This document shows positions 33,178 through 43,261 of a stretch of 64,000 bases of DNA, piece by piece (the stretch's first letter is position 1; the number at the start of each line of letters is the position of its first letter). The DNA is from Zea mays (Eukaryota > Streptophyta > Magnoliopsida > Poales > Poaceae). The notes beneath the pieces are model-generated. The model had not been told where the DNA came from. It saw nothing but the letters and a program-made list of their open reading frames with translations, and did not search any database. Both the position numbers and the translations under genes were made by a program. The DNA is taken from the NCBI RefSeq assembly GCF_902167145.1, contig NC_050104.1, forward strand, positions 3,658,001 through 3,722,000, given 5' to 3'.

Positions 33178-34081
33178 TAGGGGCGGAGCCAGAATTACGT
33201 TATAAGGGGATCAATCAATTCATCAATACTATATGATAAAAATATTATATAATATTATCAAGTTTAAGCCCTCGCTATGGAATATGATTTCTAAATCTTT
33301 ATAAATTATCTTAGTCTACGAGTCCATTTTCTAGCTAATTGATATATTGAACTAAAGTTGTGACGCAAGAACAATACCAAAAAATAAAGATGATATAACG
33401 ATGAATATCTGATTGATGAGATTCAACTTTTATATAATGACTCTAGTATTCGTAAGAGAGCTAACAAATTTATGAGAGAATTCAAAAATCCAACTAGCCT
33501 CGAGGATCCATGAAAATTCGTCAACCTACGCAGATACATGTCAAATTTGTTATGTACACACCAACTATCAGGTGACAACTTTAGTTGAAATTTGTAGATT
33601 TTATTATCCACGAGATCTAATGTAGTATGTATATAAGTTACTGGCACTCATTCTACTGCTCTGCTTCGGGTAATCACCTTCTTTGGACTTTGGTTGTGGG
33701 CTATAGGAGAGGCAAGTCAAGTGGCCAGCGGCAATCGGCGGCTGCGTAGGCAGACGATAGAATGAATCATAAAGGGGTGAGGTTCAGATATCAGCGTCTG
33801 CAAGCGAATTAGGTTTGATGTTTCATGCACCGATTGGTCATTCAACTAATACTTTATCTTATATTCTTTGTCTCTTTTAAACTTTGGTTGGCATAGTACA
33901 ACAGAGTTATGGATCATGTATTACCAACTACTATATTAAACCTTTGATTAATCGCGATGTACAAAATTTATAGTATATATATTTAGACACACAAAATTTA
34001 GACTATATATATACTCTTGTCAATGTCAGAGCTTTGGGAGGGGCCATGGCCCCTGCCGGCCCTCCCTTGGCTCCACCCATG
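33178..34081. mobile_element. hAT-like element 1 in P450 pseudogene
   Basis: The ends TAGGGGCGGAGCCAG and (reverse complement) CATGGGTGGAGCCAA form imperfect inverted repeats. The 8-bp flanks GGCGTGGG (33170-33177) and GGCATGGG (34082-34089) match at seven of eight positions and duplicate P450 codons. The 904-bp interior is AT-rich and codes for nothing recognised. Confidence 0.82.
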
Positions 34082-34117
34082 GGCATGGGAGAGGCCCGAT
34101 CGACGAGTTCCTGTCGG

Positions 34118-34668
34118 TATACATGTCCAGGTGTGTCGGGCTAGCCGGACGGCCCGAAGCACGACACATGTTTAGTCTGGCCCGAACCCGATACAACACA
34201 TAGTGAAGCGGGCCCATGCCGGCCTGGCCCGGTCACTAGGCTGTGCCTGGGCCTAAGGGGCGGCACGACGGGCTAGGCCCAACACGGCCCGGTTTTATTT
34301 TTTCCAATTTTTTTCATACAAATACCTATGTTATACTTGAATGTAGAGTATAAAGCAGAAAAAGCATGTATGTTTTGTTGATTATGTGGTTCTAAATGTG
34401 TTTAGAACTAAAAACTATGTTTTAAACCCTCATATATGTATATTTTTACCATTTAAATGACATAAACCGTTATATGCCCGTCGGACCGTGGGCTGGCCCA
34501 ACATGATTATTAACATACCGAGACGTGCTTGGGCCTCACTCGTGGGCCGTGGGCCAGCACAACACGGCCCACTAACTTATTCGGGCCGGGCCGACACAGT
34601 CCCAATTCGTGTCGGGCCTAGCCATGCCTGGGCCGGCCTAGCCCACCTGGCCTATTTGAACATCTATA
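34118..34668. mobile_element. hAT-like element 2 in P450 pseudogene
   Basis: The ends TATACATGTCCA and (reverse complement) TATAGATGTTCA bound 551 bp rich in GGCCCG/CGGGCC subterminal motifs. The 8-bp flanks CCTGTCGG (34110-34117) and CACGTCGG (34669-34676) match at six positions. The P450 reading resumes across it. Confidence 0.8.
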
Positions 34669-34868
34669 CACGTCGGAGCGGTTCCTAACTAGGGAGCTAG
34701 ACTTCCTGCCCATAGTGGAGCGTGTGGTGCCACTAGTGATGGCGTATCTGGTGCACGCGTTCGAGTGCCAGCTATCGGACGACATGTTGGCGGAGCAGGT
34801 CGACGTCAGCGATGAGTTCACCAACACCAATGTCTTAGCCTTCCTCCTATCAAAGTCATGCCCTTAAT

Positions 34869-36253
34869 TAGAGTCGGTCATTCAGGTTAGCCCGAAAATT
34901 CGGATGGAGCTTTTAGGGGTTTTTAAATTTCGGGCTTTTAGAAACGGTACTCGAACATAGGCTTTATAAACTAGGTACCTAAATTTTTGAGTACTCGAAA
35001 ATTTCATGTTCGGATTTGGGTTACCCATTCTACACAATTTTAAACCAGTACTAGTGCTGAGAATTGGGTCGGGCTGGGCCAGTCCGACCCAAGACCATCG
35101 TGCTTCGTGCCAAACGGGTTCGGACCAGGAAAGCCCAAAAAACTTTTGGGCAGTGCCGTGCCAGCCCGAAGTGTAAAAACAGTGGCCCAGCCCGGCCCTA
35201 AACCATATCGTGCCTTCATTGGGTCGTGCTGGCCCAAGCCCGGCCCGTATATTTGACCACATAAAATCAAAATTTTTACAACCATGTAAAGTTCATAACT
35301 TACTAAATTAAAGATATTAAACAATTTTAGCATCATTTAACTACATAAACTCTAAATATAACAAAAATATAAAGTCAATATCATACTAAATTAAAGAAAC
35401 TAAACAGATTGGGCTTAATTGGGTCGTGCTGGCCCAAGCCCGGCCCATCTATGCAGGCCGTGCCGGGGGCCCGACGGGCCGGAAATTGAGGCCTGGCTCA
35501 AGCCCGCATTTAGGCCGTGCTAGCCCGGCCCATATTATTTCGTGTCGTGCCGTGCTTTGGACTTCTATTTTCGGGTCGTGCTCGTGCTGGCCCAAAAAGA
35601 CTGACCCATATTTCCAGCACTAACCAGTACTACATCATTGATCACTGGCTTACCCATTCCGGCAGCAATCAACACGAGGCCTTGAATCCTTGATATTGAG
35701 GCTGACCAGTACAGGAGGCCAGCAGCGATAGAATCGAGTCCCATCCCCGCTTTTTTTTTTTTAAAAAAAAGTTGTCTTGCGGATTTGGACCGTCGATAGA
35801 AGATTTTGAATCTTGCTGTGCATCTGAGCATTTTTCGGTGGAGTTGCAGGCGCGTTTGTATGTCAATATGTGTGTAGCTGGTAGCAGAGGCAGCAGGGCG
35901 CCGGCGGGCACTGGCAGGACGAGGCGCATGCATGCAAGCCATTGTCACGGACTCACGGCCATGGGTGGCCCGTGGCCGTCCGGATCAATGTGCATGGGCA
36001 TCCCTTACATCGGCACGCATGTTACATCCGTCTGTTCATGCCCAGACCCTGCAGCTGGTGCAGTAAATAAAATTGGGGCATAACAGGTATTTTGAGTACC
36101 GCATATTGTTATCTCACTAGGCCCGAATTAAAATCAGGTACTGAGTTTTGTTACCCACATGATTTATTTGGGGACCACGCTTCAGACTAAATGAGTACGG
36201 TCTCAGTAATTTCGAGCTTTGTGCTTCGGATTTGGGTTTTATACCTAGTGCTA
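34869..36253. mobile_element. hAT-like element 4, directly after the P450 stop codon
   Basis: An exact 8-bp duplication CCCTTAAT (34861-34868 and 36254-36261) flanks weak terminal repeats starting TAG. Subterminal TTCGGG/CCCGAA and TACTCGAA motifs occur at both ends. The left duplication overlaps the P450 stop codon. It contains element 3 (35052-35622) and a GC-richer stretch (35860-36060) of unknown origin. Confidence 0.8.
35052..35622. mobile_element. hAT-like element 3, nested in element 4
   Basis: The inverted ends TAGTGCTGAGAAT and (reverse complement) TAGTGCTGGAAAT are bounded by the exact 8-bp duplication ACCAGTAC (35044-35051 and 35623-35630). The interior is rich in GGGCCGG/CCGGCCC-type motifs, with no coding sequence recognised. 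Confidence 0.92.
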
Positions 36254-36334
36254 CCCTTAATCATTAGCTAGCAACCTACAATCAGCCCACCGAACCACCA
36301 ATCCACCACAGTCCACTAATCATTAAGGGTAGTT
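36251..36334. repeat. 17-bp inverted repeat around 50-bp loop
   Basis: CTACCCTTAATCATTAG at 36251 pairs, with one mismatch, with CTAATCATTAAGGGTAG ending near 36334. It overlaps the right target duplication of hAT element 4. Confidence 0.75.
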
Positions 36335-37102
36335 AAAGAAATATAAGTCAATTATATTATAGAAGTTGGAGTCCATGTTTAAGCTAAACACTTTTAAAAC
36401 CAGCTCAACAATTGTTGAAGTTGTTTTATGGTAAAACTAGAAAACCAAAGCTGCAATTATTGTGGAGCTCTCCTAAACAAACCCTAATAAATATGCGTGA
36501 AAGTATTGTAACATTGCCCCTGTGCTTCTTTAAATTTCCATGCAAGAAAGAAAATTTTATTGTTTCAGATCTGGTGACGTAATGGCCAATAGATCAACAT
36601 TTCAAGTGATAGAATCTAAATGATTATTGAACCTTTCTGAGTCTTAACAGACCGTTGTCAATGCAAAATGTCCTGCCAAGATTATGTTTGTTCCTGACAC
36701 ACAGCTGGACTATGCACATCTGTGAACCATAGAAGCAGTTGACCTATATGTTTTAGGAGCATAGATTTCATACGAACCAGTGTTGTTGCTGATTGAATCA
36801 AAAAAATTCTCGTGTTCCAAATAAGGGTTAAATTTGCATATGGTCAACTTGATATCAATAATATTACAGACCCAGCACCCTTCCCTTTCCCTGATCTCAA
36901 TTACAGTTTCAGAAATTCAGCCAAAAAGCCTTGCACAAATCCAATAAAGTTCCATTTCAATTGAAACAAAAGAATCAACTTTACAGTTTATACAAGACAA
37001 GAAGTACCTTGCAGTATTTTTCTGGTATTGTACAGTTCAAGACTTGAACCGAGACGGCAGAACAGCGTACAGAAAACGAAGACTTTGACTTTGCTATTCT
37101 TT
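36335..37102. other. Intergenic and probable 3' UTR of the U-box gene
   Basis: AT-rich. A possible MITE half with a TCCTAAACAAACCCTAAT end lies near 36470-36488. The last 100-200 bases before 37103 are likely transcribed as the minus-strand 3' UTR. Confidence 0.5.
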
Positions 37103-38629
37103 TCAGAACTGGGTTGTGTTTGACCCGGACGGCCCGGCGTGATTGCTACGGTGCGGCGGCGGCCGCCGGATGGACACGAGCCCCTCCGACACGACGCTGC
37201 CGTCGTCCCACTGCCGTCCGAGTAGCCCGCTGTCCATGGCCGGCGCCTCGTCATCCTCGCCGCGCATAGCCCGCAGCGTGCGCCGCGCCAGGTCTCGCCG
37301 CACGCCGCCGCCGCCCTCGGCCACCGGCTGCAGCGCGGCCTCGACCCCCGCGGCGCGCGCGAGCCCGCGGAACCTCATGCTGCCCCGGCTCATCCCGTAC
37401 AGCGTGGATATGCAGTATTCCTCCTCCGTGCTCCCGGGAGCCGCGGAGCCGCAGCGCATCAGCCTGACGACCGCGGCCACCGCGCCGCCGTCCATCAGCG
37501 CGGCGCGCCCGTCGGGGCAGCCCGCGAGGTTGGCCAGGATCATGGCGGCCAGCCTCCGGAGCGCGGCGGCGTCGGCGTCGCTCGCGCGGTCCCGCCGCGC
37601 CTCCGCGGCTGCCACTGCCAGCAGCGTCCGGACAGCGCCCGGCGCGCGCGCGATCTTGGGGCGGTTCATCCCGGAGAGGGAGATGTGGTAGAGCGCCATC
37701 CCGGCCTCGCGCCGCGCGCGGTGGGCGGCGGCGCCCGCGAACAGGTCCAGCAGCGGCGGGATGGCGCCGAGCACGCCGATGGCGGCGCGGTTCTCGTCTT
37801 CCACGGCGAGGCTGTACATGGCGCCCGCGGCGTGGTCGCGCGCCTCCGTGTGGCCGCCGCGGAGCACGTCCACGAGCGGCGACACCGCGCCGGACCGCAC
37901 GATCCGCACCTTGTTCTCGGGCTCCAGCGACAGGTTGACCACCGCTGCGGCCGCGTTGACCTGGACGTCGGCGTCGGCCGACAGCAGCATGGGGCGCAGC
38001 GCGGCGAGGAGGCGCGGCGTGCAGAGCTGCCTCCGTACCTCCCGGTTCTCCCGCGTGGCCTGCCGCAGCAAGGCCATCGCGGACGCCTGCTCCGCGGGGG
38101 TGGCGCCCTCCGTGCCGAGCGCGGCCATGATCTCCTCCTCCAGAGCGTCGCCCCGCTGCCTGGAGCTCGGCTGCTGCTGCACCTGCGGCTGCGGGCGCTG
38201 CGCCAGCGAGCTCCGCTGCCGGTCCTGCGGCATGAGGCGGCGCACGATGTCGTGGGCGGTGTCCGGCGACATCGGTGACGGGTGTGGCAGGGCGAGGCGG
38301 TCGCACCAGTTGAGGATGGCGTTGCGGAGCGCAACGTTGGGGATGAGCACGAGCGGGGCGGAGGAGCAGGAGTGGGACTCAGAGAGGTCAACGGCGACAG
38401 TGGGCGGGGAGAAGGCGAGCGCGGCGCAGGCCTGGATGCAGGCGCGCTCGAAGGTCTGGCCCGGCGGCGCGACGACGGGGTCCGCCATCAGCGTGCCGGA
38501 GATCGGGCAGAGGAACTCCGCCGGCGGGTCGGCCGTGAACGACGACGGCGGGGAGGGGAACAGCGGGGCGGAGCGAGCCGCCGCGGGCGGCGCCGGCGCC
38601 CACCACGGACGGCCGGTGCCCGTGGCCAT
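37103..38629 (-). CDS. U-box/ARM-repeat E3 ubiquitin ligase (PUB38-41 type)
   Basis: This encodes a 508-residue intronless protein. An Ala/Pro-rich N-terminus precedes a U-box (about residues 35-110, with EFLCPISGTLMADPVV and the PPGQTFERACI block), the E2-binding fold that transfers ubiquitin without zinc. A Gln/Arg-rich linker (about 150-175) leads to five or so armadillo repeats (about 190-440; AAAVVNLSLEPENK, AAGAMYSLAVEDENR, ILANLAGCPDGR), which bind substrates. The ATG at 38629 is chosen because U-box homology follows and the open frame further upstream is unlike the family. Length and layout fit plant PUB38/39/40/41-like ligases, many of which act in stress, ABA or defence signalling; the substrate here is unknown. 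The very high GC content is normal for grass intronless genes and creates several long antisense shadows. Confidence 0.94.
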   Translation of the reverse strand: MATGTGRPWWAPAPPAAARSAPLFPSPPSSFTADPPAEFLCPISGTLMADPVVAPPGQTFERACIQACAALAFSPPTVAVDLSESHSCSSAPLVLIPNVALRNAILNWCDRLALPHPSPMSPDTAHDIVRRLMPQDRQRSSLAQRPQPQVQQQPSSRQRGDALEEEIMAALGTEGATPAEQASAMALLRQATRENREVRRQLCTPRLLAALRPMLLSADADVQVNAAAAVVNLSLEPENKVRIVRSGAVSPLVDVLRGGHTEARDHAAGAMYSLAVEDENRAAIGVLGAIPPLLDLFAGAAAHRARREAGMALYHISLSGMNRPKIARAPGAVRTLLAVAAAEARRDRASDADAAALRRLAAMILANLAGCPDGRAALMDGGAVAAVVRLMRCGSAAPGSTEEEYCISTLYGMSRGSMRFRGLARAAGVEAALQPVAEGGGGVRRDLARRTLRAMRGEDDEAPAMDSGLLGRQWDDGSVVSEGLVSIRRPPPHRSNHAGPSGSNTTQF

Positions 38630-39391
38630 GGGCGACTGGCGATGGCGAGAGAGCGTCTCCGCGGTCTCTGCTGCTGGTGCGTGGCGATGGAGTCGTGGCT
38701 CGTGGAGTGATGCCTCCTCGGAACGAGATAGCAAGCGAAGCGCGCGTACTGGTACTGGATCACTCACCACCACTAGCATCAGACGAATTTGTCAAAACAA
38801 GTCGCTCTATCTTACCGCTCTGCAAAATACATCGTTTCAACCTTCGGTCATCAAAAATGGTCGCTCTCGCTCTTTAAAACAGGTCAGTGTTGCTTTTGGC
38901 GGACCTGGCAGGTGGGCCCGCGTTGCGATGTGTCGTTTTTGCTCTTACGGCCGCATGCAACGCCGTCTCCTGCATTTCCCTTTCTTCTCTGCCTCGTCTT
39001 CGCAGCGCCATATACCTCCTTCTCTGTCGACGCGGCGGCCGTCGGAGGCATACTGACCGGCGACGATGACGACGACTTTCTCCCCTTTTCAGGTGATCTT
39101 CTCCCTTCCCTCTGTAACCTTCCCCCTGTCCTTTCCCTACACTCTGTAACCTTTTCCTACCCAAGCGGATGTGTGTCGGCCTCGAGCCGGTGGATCTAGG
39201 GGGTCGTCCAAGCCTGTGATATCCGGTGACGACGACGTCTACCACTCCCCTTTGCAGGTAACCTTTCCCCTCCCCTCTGTCGCAGCCGCGACAGCACCTT
39301 ATTTTCAGCATCTGTTTCATCATTATGTGTAATAATTTGTGATAACACTAGAAATAGGGGGTGACAATTTCGTGCTCGCATCATGGATGAT
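38630..39391. other. Upstream region of the U-box gene
   Basis: Probable promoter and 5' UTR of the minus-strand U-box gene. No TATA box was assigned. A diverged 60-bp direct repeat (about 39057-39110 and 39220-39282) is present. No second gene is supported. Confidence 0.5.
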
Positions 39392-40579
39392 TGAAAGTGA
39401 AATAGGGTCAAACCTTTTCCTAAATGATTTTGGTGGTTCAAATGCCCAACACAAATAATTGGACTAACTAGTTGCTCTAGATTATATATTCTACAGGTGC
39501 CAAAGGTTCAACACAAACTAATAAAAAGATCAAGTTAGGATTCAAAAGAAAGAAGCAAAAGAAACCGAAGAGAACCCTGGTCTAGCACACCGGACTGTCA
39601 AGTGTGCCACCGGACAGTGTCCGGTGCACCAGGGGCGATCGACTCAAACTCTTCACCTTCAGTTTTCTGGAGAGCCTCTACGCTATAATTTACCGGACTG
39701 TCCGGTGGGTCACCAGACTATCTGGTGCACCAAGCGGAGCAACGGCTAACAGCGCAACGATCGTCTGCAAAAGCGTGAACAGTGTGTGAACAATGCGCGC
39801 AGAAGTTAGAGCAGGCGTCAGAGGCGCACCGGACACTACACGGTAGCTGTCCGGTGCCGCACCAGACTGTCCGGTGCGACATGAAGTCAGCGCTCCAACG
39901 GTCGAAACCGTCAGAACCCTAACGGTTTGGGTGACGTGGCTGGCGCACCGGACTGTCCGGTGCGCCCATCGACAGACAGCCTCCCCAACGGTTGGTTTGG
40001 TGGTTGGGGCTATAAATACCCCCAATCACCACCACTCCAAGCATCCAAGTTTTTCAGACATCTCATTCAATACAAGAGCTAGTGCAATCAATACAAGACA
40101 CAATTCAATACAATCAAAGCCTCTCCAAGTCCCAAATCCACTCCGAACAATTAGTGACTAGAGAGAGTGTTTTGCTCGTGTTCTTTGAGCTCTTGTTCTT
40201 GGATCGCTTTCTTCTTTCCCATTCTTGTTCTCAAGACACTTGTAATCAAAGCAAGAGACACCAAGTTGTGATGGTCCTTGTAGGGGTCTAGGTGACCCGT
40301 TTGATTAAGGAGAAAGCTTACTTGGTCTAGGTGACCGTTTGAGAGAGAGAAAGGGTTGAAAGAGACCCGGTCTTTGTGACAACCTCAACGGGGACTAGGT
40401 TCTTTGGAACCGAACCTCGGTAAAACAAATCACCGTGTCATCCGCGCTATTTCTTTGGTTGATTTGTTTTCCCCTCTCTTTGGACTCGATTTTCTTTCTA
40501 ACGCTAACCCCGGCTTGTAGTTGAGTTTAAAGTTGTAAATTTCAGTTTCCCCCTATTCACCCCCTCTAGGCAACTTTCA
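39392..40579 (+). repeat. 5' LTR of older Sirevirus
   Basis: 1188 bp, starting TGAAAGTGAAATAG and ending CAACTTTCA next to the primer site. It contains several CACCGGACTGTCCGGTG-type palindromes (39590-39970) and a TATA box at 40011. Confidence 0.9.
40011..40018 (+). promoter_or_regulatory. LTR TATA box
   Basis: TATAAATA follows the palindrome cluster, as in the other Sirevirus LTRs of the window. Confidence 0.65.
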
Positions 40580-40581
40580 AT

Positions 40582-40593
40582 TGGTATTAGAGC
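40582..40593 (+). other. Primer-binding site (tRNA-Met type)
   Basis: TGGTATTAGAGC, one change from the usual TGGTATCAGAGC, lies two bases after the LTR. Confidence 0.75.
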
Positions 40594-40624
40594 CCGGTAC
40601 TTTATTAGAGTCTAACCACTCAAA

Positions 40625-43245
40625 GTGATGTCAGGAGGATCCGCCAAGAGGGAGATGGAAACGGACACAAGCCGCGGGAAGGCTCCATCAAAGGAGTCCG
40701 GCGCCAAAGGAAGGGAGGACTCACCTCCCCGCGTCAAGTCGCACCGAAATGGCGACAAGAAGAAGAAAATGAAGAAAGTGGTCTACTACGAGACCGATTC
40801 TTCGTCGCCCTCCACCTCCAGCTCTGACGCACCGTCCATCACTTCTAAGCGCCATGAGCGCAAAAATTTAGTAAGATCCCCTTACACTATCCCCTCATTT
40901 CCAAACGTACTCCTTTACTTTCCGTCCCATTAGGCAAACCACCTGTTTTTGACGGTGAAGATTATTGTATGTGGAGTGATAAAATGAGGCATCATCTAAC
41001 CTCATTCCACACTAGCATTTGGGACATTGTTGAGTTTAGAGCGCAGGTACCATCCATGGGGGATGAAGGCTACGACTCGAACGAGGTCGACCAAATACGA
41101 CACTTCAACTCCCAAGCCACCATTATACACCTCGCCTCTCTATGTCGAGAGGAGTATAATAAGGTGCAAGGGTTGAAGAGTGCCAAGGAGATTTGTGACA
41201 TGCTAAAGACCGCGCACGAAGGGGATGAGGTGACCAAGATCACCAAGCGGGAGACGATCGAGGGGGAGCTCGGTCGATTCGTCCTCAACCAAGGAGAGGA
41301 GCCACAAGCAATGTACAACCAGCTCAAGACCTTGGTCAACCAAGTGCGCAACCTCGGAAGCACCAAATGGGATGACCATGAAATGGTCAAGGTTATTCTA
41401 AGATCACTTGTTTTTCGTAATCCTACACAAGTTCAATTAATTTGTGGTGATTCTAGATACAAGCTAATGTCTCCCGAGGAAGTGATAGGAAAGTTTGTGA
41501 GCTTTGAGTTGATGATCAAAGGCTCCAAACAAATCATCGAGCAAGGTGGCACCTCCACACCCGAGGTGCAACCCGTCGCATTCAAAACGATGGAAGAAAA
41601 GAAAGAAGAATCTATATCAAGTAGGCTCCCCATTGACGCCTCTAAGCTCGACAACGAGGAAATGACGCTCATCATCAAGAGCTTCCGCCAAATCCTCAAA
41701 CAAAGGAGGGGGAAGGATTACAAACCCCGCTCCAAGAAAGTGTGCTACAAATGTGGTAAGCCCGGTCATTTTATTGCTAAATGCCCTATGCCTAGTGATA
41801 GTGACAGGGACAACGACAAGAGGGGGAAGAAGAAGAAAAAGAGATATTACAAGAAGAAGGGCGGCGATGCCCATGTGTGTCGGGAATGTGACTCCGACGA
41901 AAGCACCATCGACTCCTCCTCCGACAAGGACACCGCCAACATCGCCGTCAACAAGGGCCTCCTCTTTCCCAATGTCGGCCACAAGTGCCTCATGGCAAAG
42001 GAAGGCAAAAAGAAGAAGGTAAAATCTAGAGCCTCAACTAAATATACAACATCTAGTGATGAGGGTAGTTCTAGTGAAGATGAGGATGATTTGCTTGCTC
42101 TTTTTGCCAATCTTAACATGCAACAAAAAGAAAAATTGAATGAATTAATAGGTGCTATTCATGAGAAGGATGAGCTCTTTGATAGCCAAGAGGAATTCCA
42201 TATTAAGGAAAACAAAAGGCATGTTAAAGTTAAAAATGCTTATGCTCTGGAAGTAGAGAAAAATGAAAACTTGTCTAAAGAGCTTAGCATTTGCCATGAC
42301 ACTATCTCTAACCTTAGAACTGAGAATGTCAATTTACTTGCTAAGGTTGAAAAATCAAATGTTTGTCATGATTCAATTATCAATCTTAAAAATGATAATG
42401 ATAGTTTGATTGCTAAGATTGATAAATTGAATTAATCAATTTCTAGCCTTAAAATTGAAAATGCTAGTTTAATTTCAAAGGCTAAAGATTTAAATGTTTG
42501 CAATGTTTTTATTTCCAATCTTAGAGATGAGAATGTTATTTTACATGCTAAGATTGATGAATTAAATGTTTGCAAACCCTCTACATCTAGTGTTGATCAT
42601 ATTTCTATTTGTACTAGATGTAGAGATGTTAATGTTGATGTTATTCATGATCACCTAGCTTTAATTAAAGAACAAAATGATCACATAGCTCAACTAACTA
42701 CTAAAATTAATGAGCATGAGATAGAAAATGAAAAATTTAAATTTGTTAGAAGCATGCTCTATAATGGGAGACGCCCTAGCATTAAGGATGACATTGGTTT
42801 CCAATAGGGAAGCAATGTCAAGCTTAATGCCCCCAAGAAATTGTCTAACTTTGTTAAGGGTAAGGCTCCCATGGCTCAGGATAACGAAGGCTATATTTTA
42901 TATCCTGTTGGTTATCCCGAGCATAAAATTAGGAGAATTCATTCTAGGAAGTCTCATTCTGGTTCTCATCATGCTTTTATGTATAAGAATGAGACATCTA
43001 GTTCTAGGCATTCTACTCATGTTAAAATGCCTAAAAAGAAAACTCATGTTGCATCAAATGAATCTAATATTTCATTTAAGACTTTTGATGCTTCATATGT
43101 TTTAACTAACAAATCAGGCAAAGTAGTTGCCAAATATGTTGGGGGCAAACACAAGGGCTCAAAGACTTGTGTTTGGGTACCCAAGGTGCTTGTTTCTAAT
43201 GTGAAAGGACCCAAGACCGTTTGGGTACCTAAGAACAAGGCTTAA
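40625..43245 (+). pseudogene. Copia gag with stop codons and frameshift
   Basis: The first segment (40625-40933) is a charged N-terminus. A phase change leads to the gag core from 40969 (MWSDKMRHHL onward), with the CCHC knuckle CYKCGKPGHFIAKC near 41744-41785 and an acidic, Asn/Lys-rich coiled-coil tail. Stops at 42433-42435 and near 42805 break the tail, which can be followed to 43245. It is homologous to the gag at 557-2944 but more decayed. Confidence 0.87.
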
Positions 43246-43261
43246 ACTTGTTTTGTAGGTT

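Larger units (their letters stand above)
33003..34867 (+). pseudogene. Cytochrome P450 pseudogene (CYP76-like 3' part) split by two hAT elements
   Basis: P450s are haem mono-oxygenases of the endoplasmic reticulum. The first piece (33003-33177) matches the K-helix region, with ETMRLH (the ExxR motif) and HKAVEDGVKIGGY followed by IMRDPMAW. A hAT element interrupts it there. The piece 34082-34117 continues the reading (ERPD), a second hAT follows, and 34669-34867 holds ERFL and the C-terminal helices (ERVVPLVMAYLVHAFE) to the natural stop at 34865-34867. The haem-binding loop with the obligatory Cys, expected just before ERVVP, is deleted, and an in-frame TAG lies near 33013. The N-terminal two thirds are absent. 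The subfamily is a guess. Confidence 0.87.

Noticed and set aside
37685..39056. Long plus-strand open frames antisense to the U-box gene
   Set aside because: Open only because of high GC; composition is unlike a protein family and the true gene is on the minus strand.
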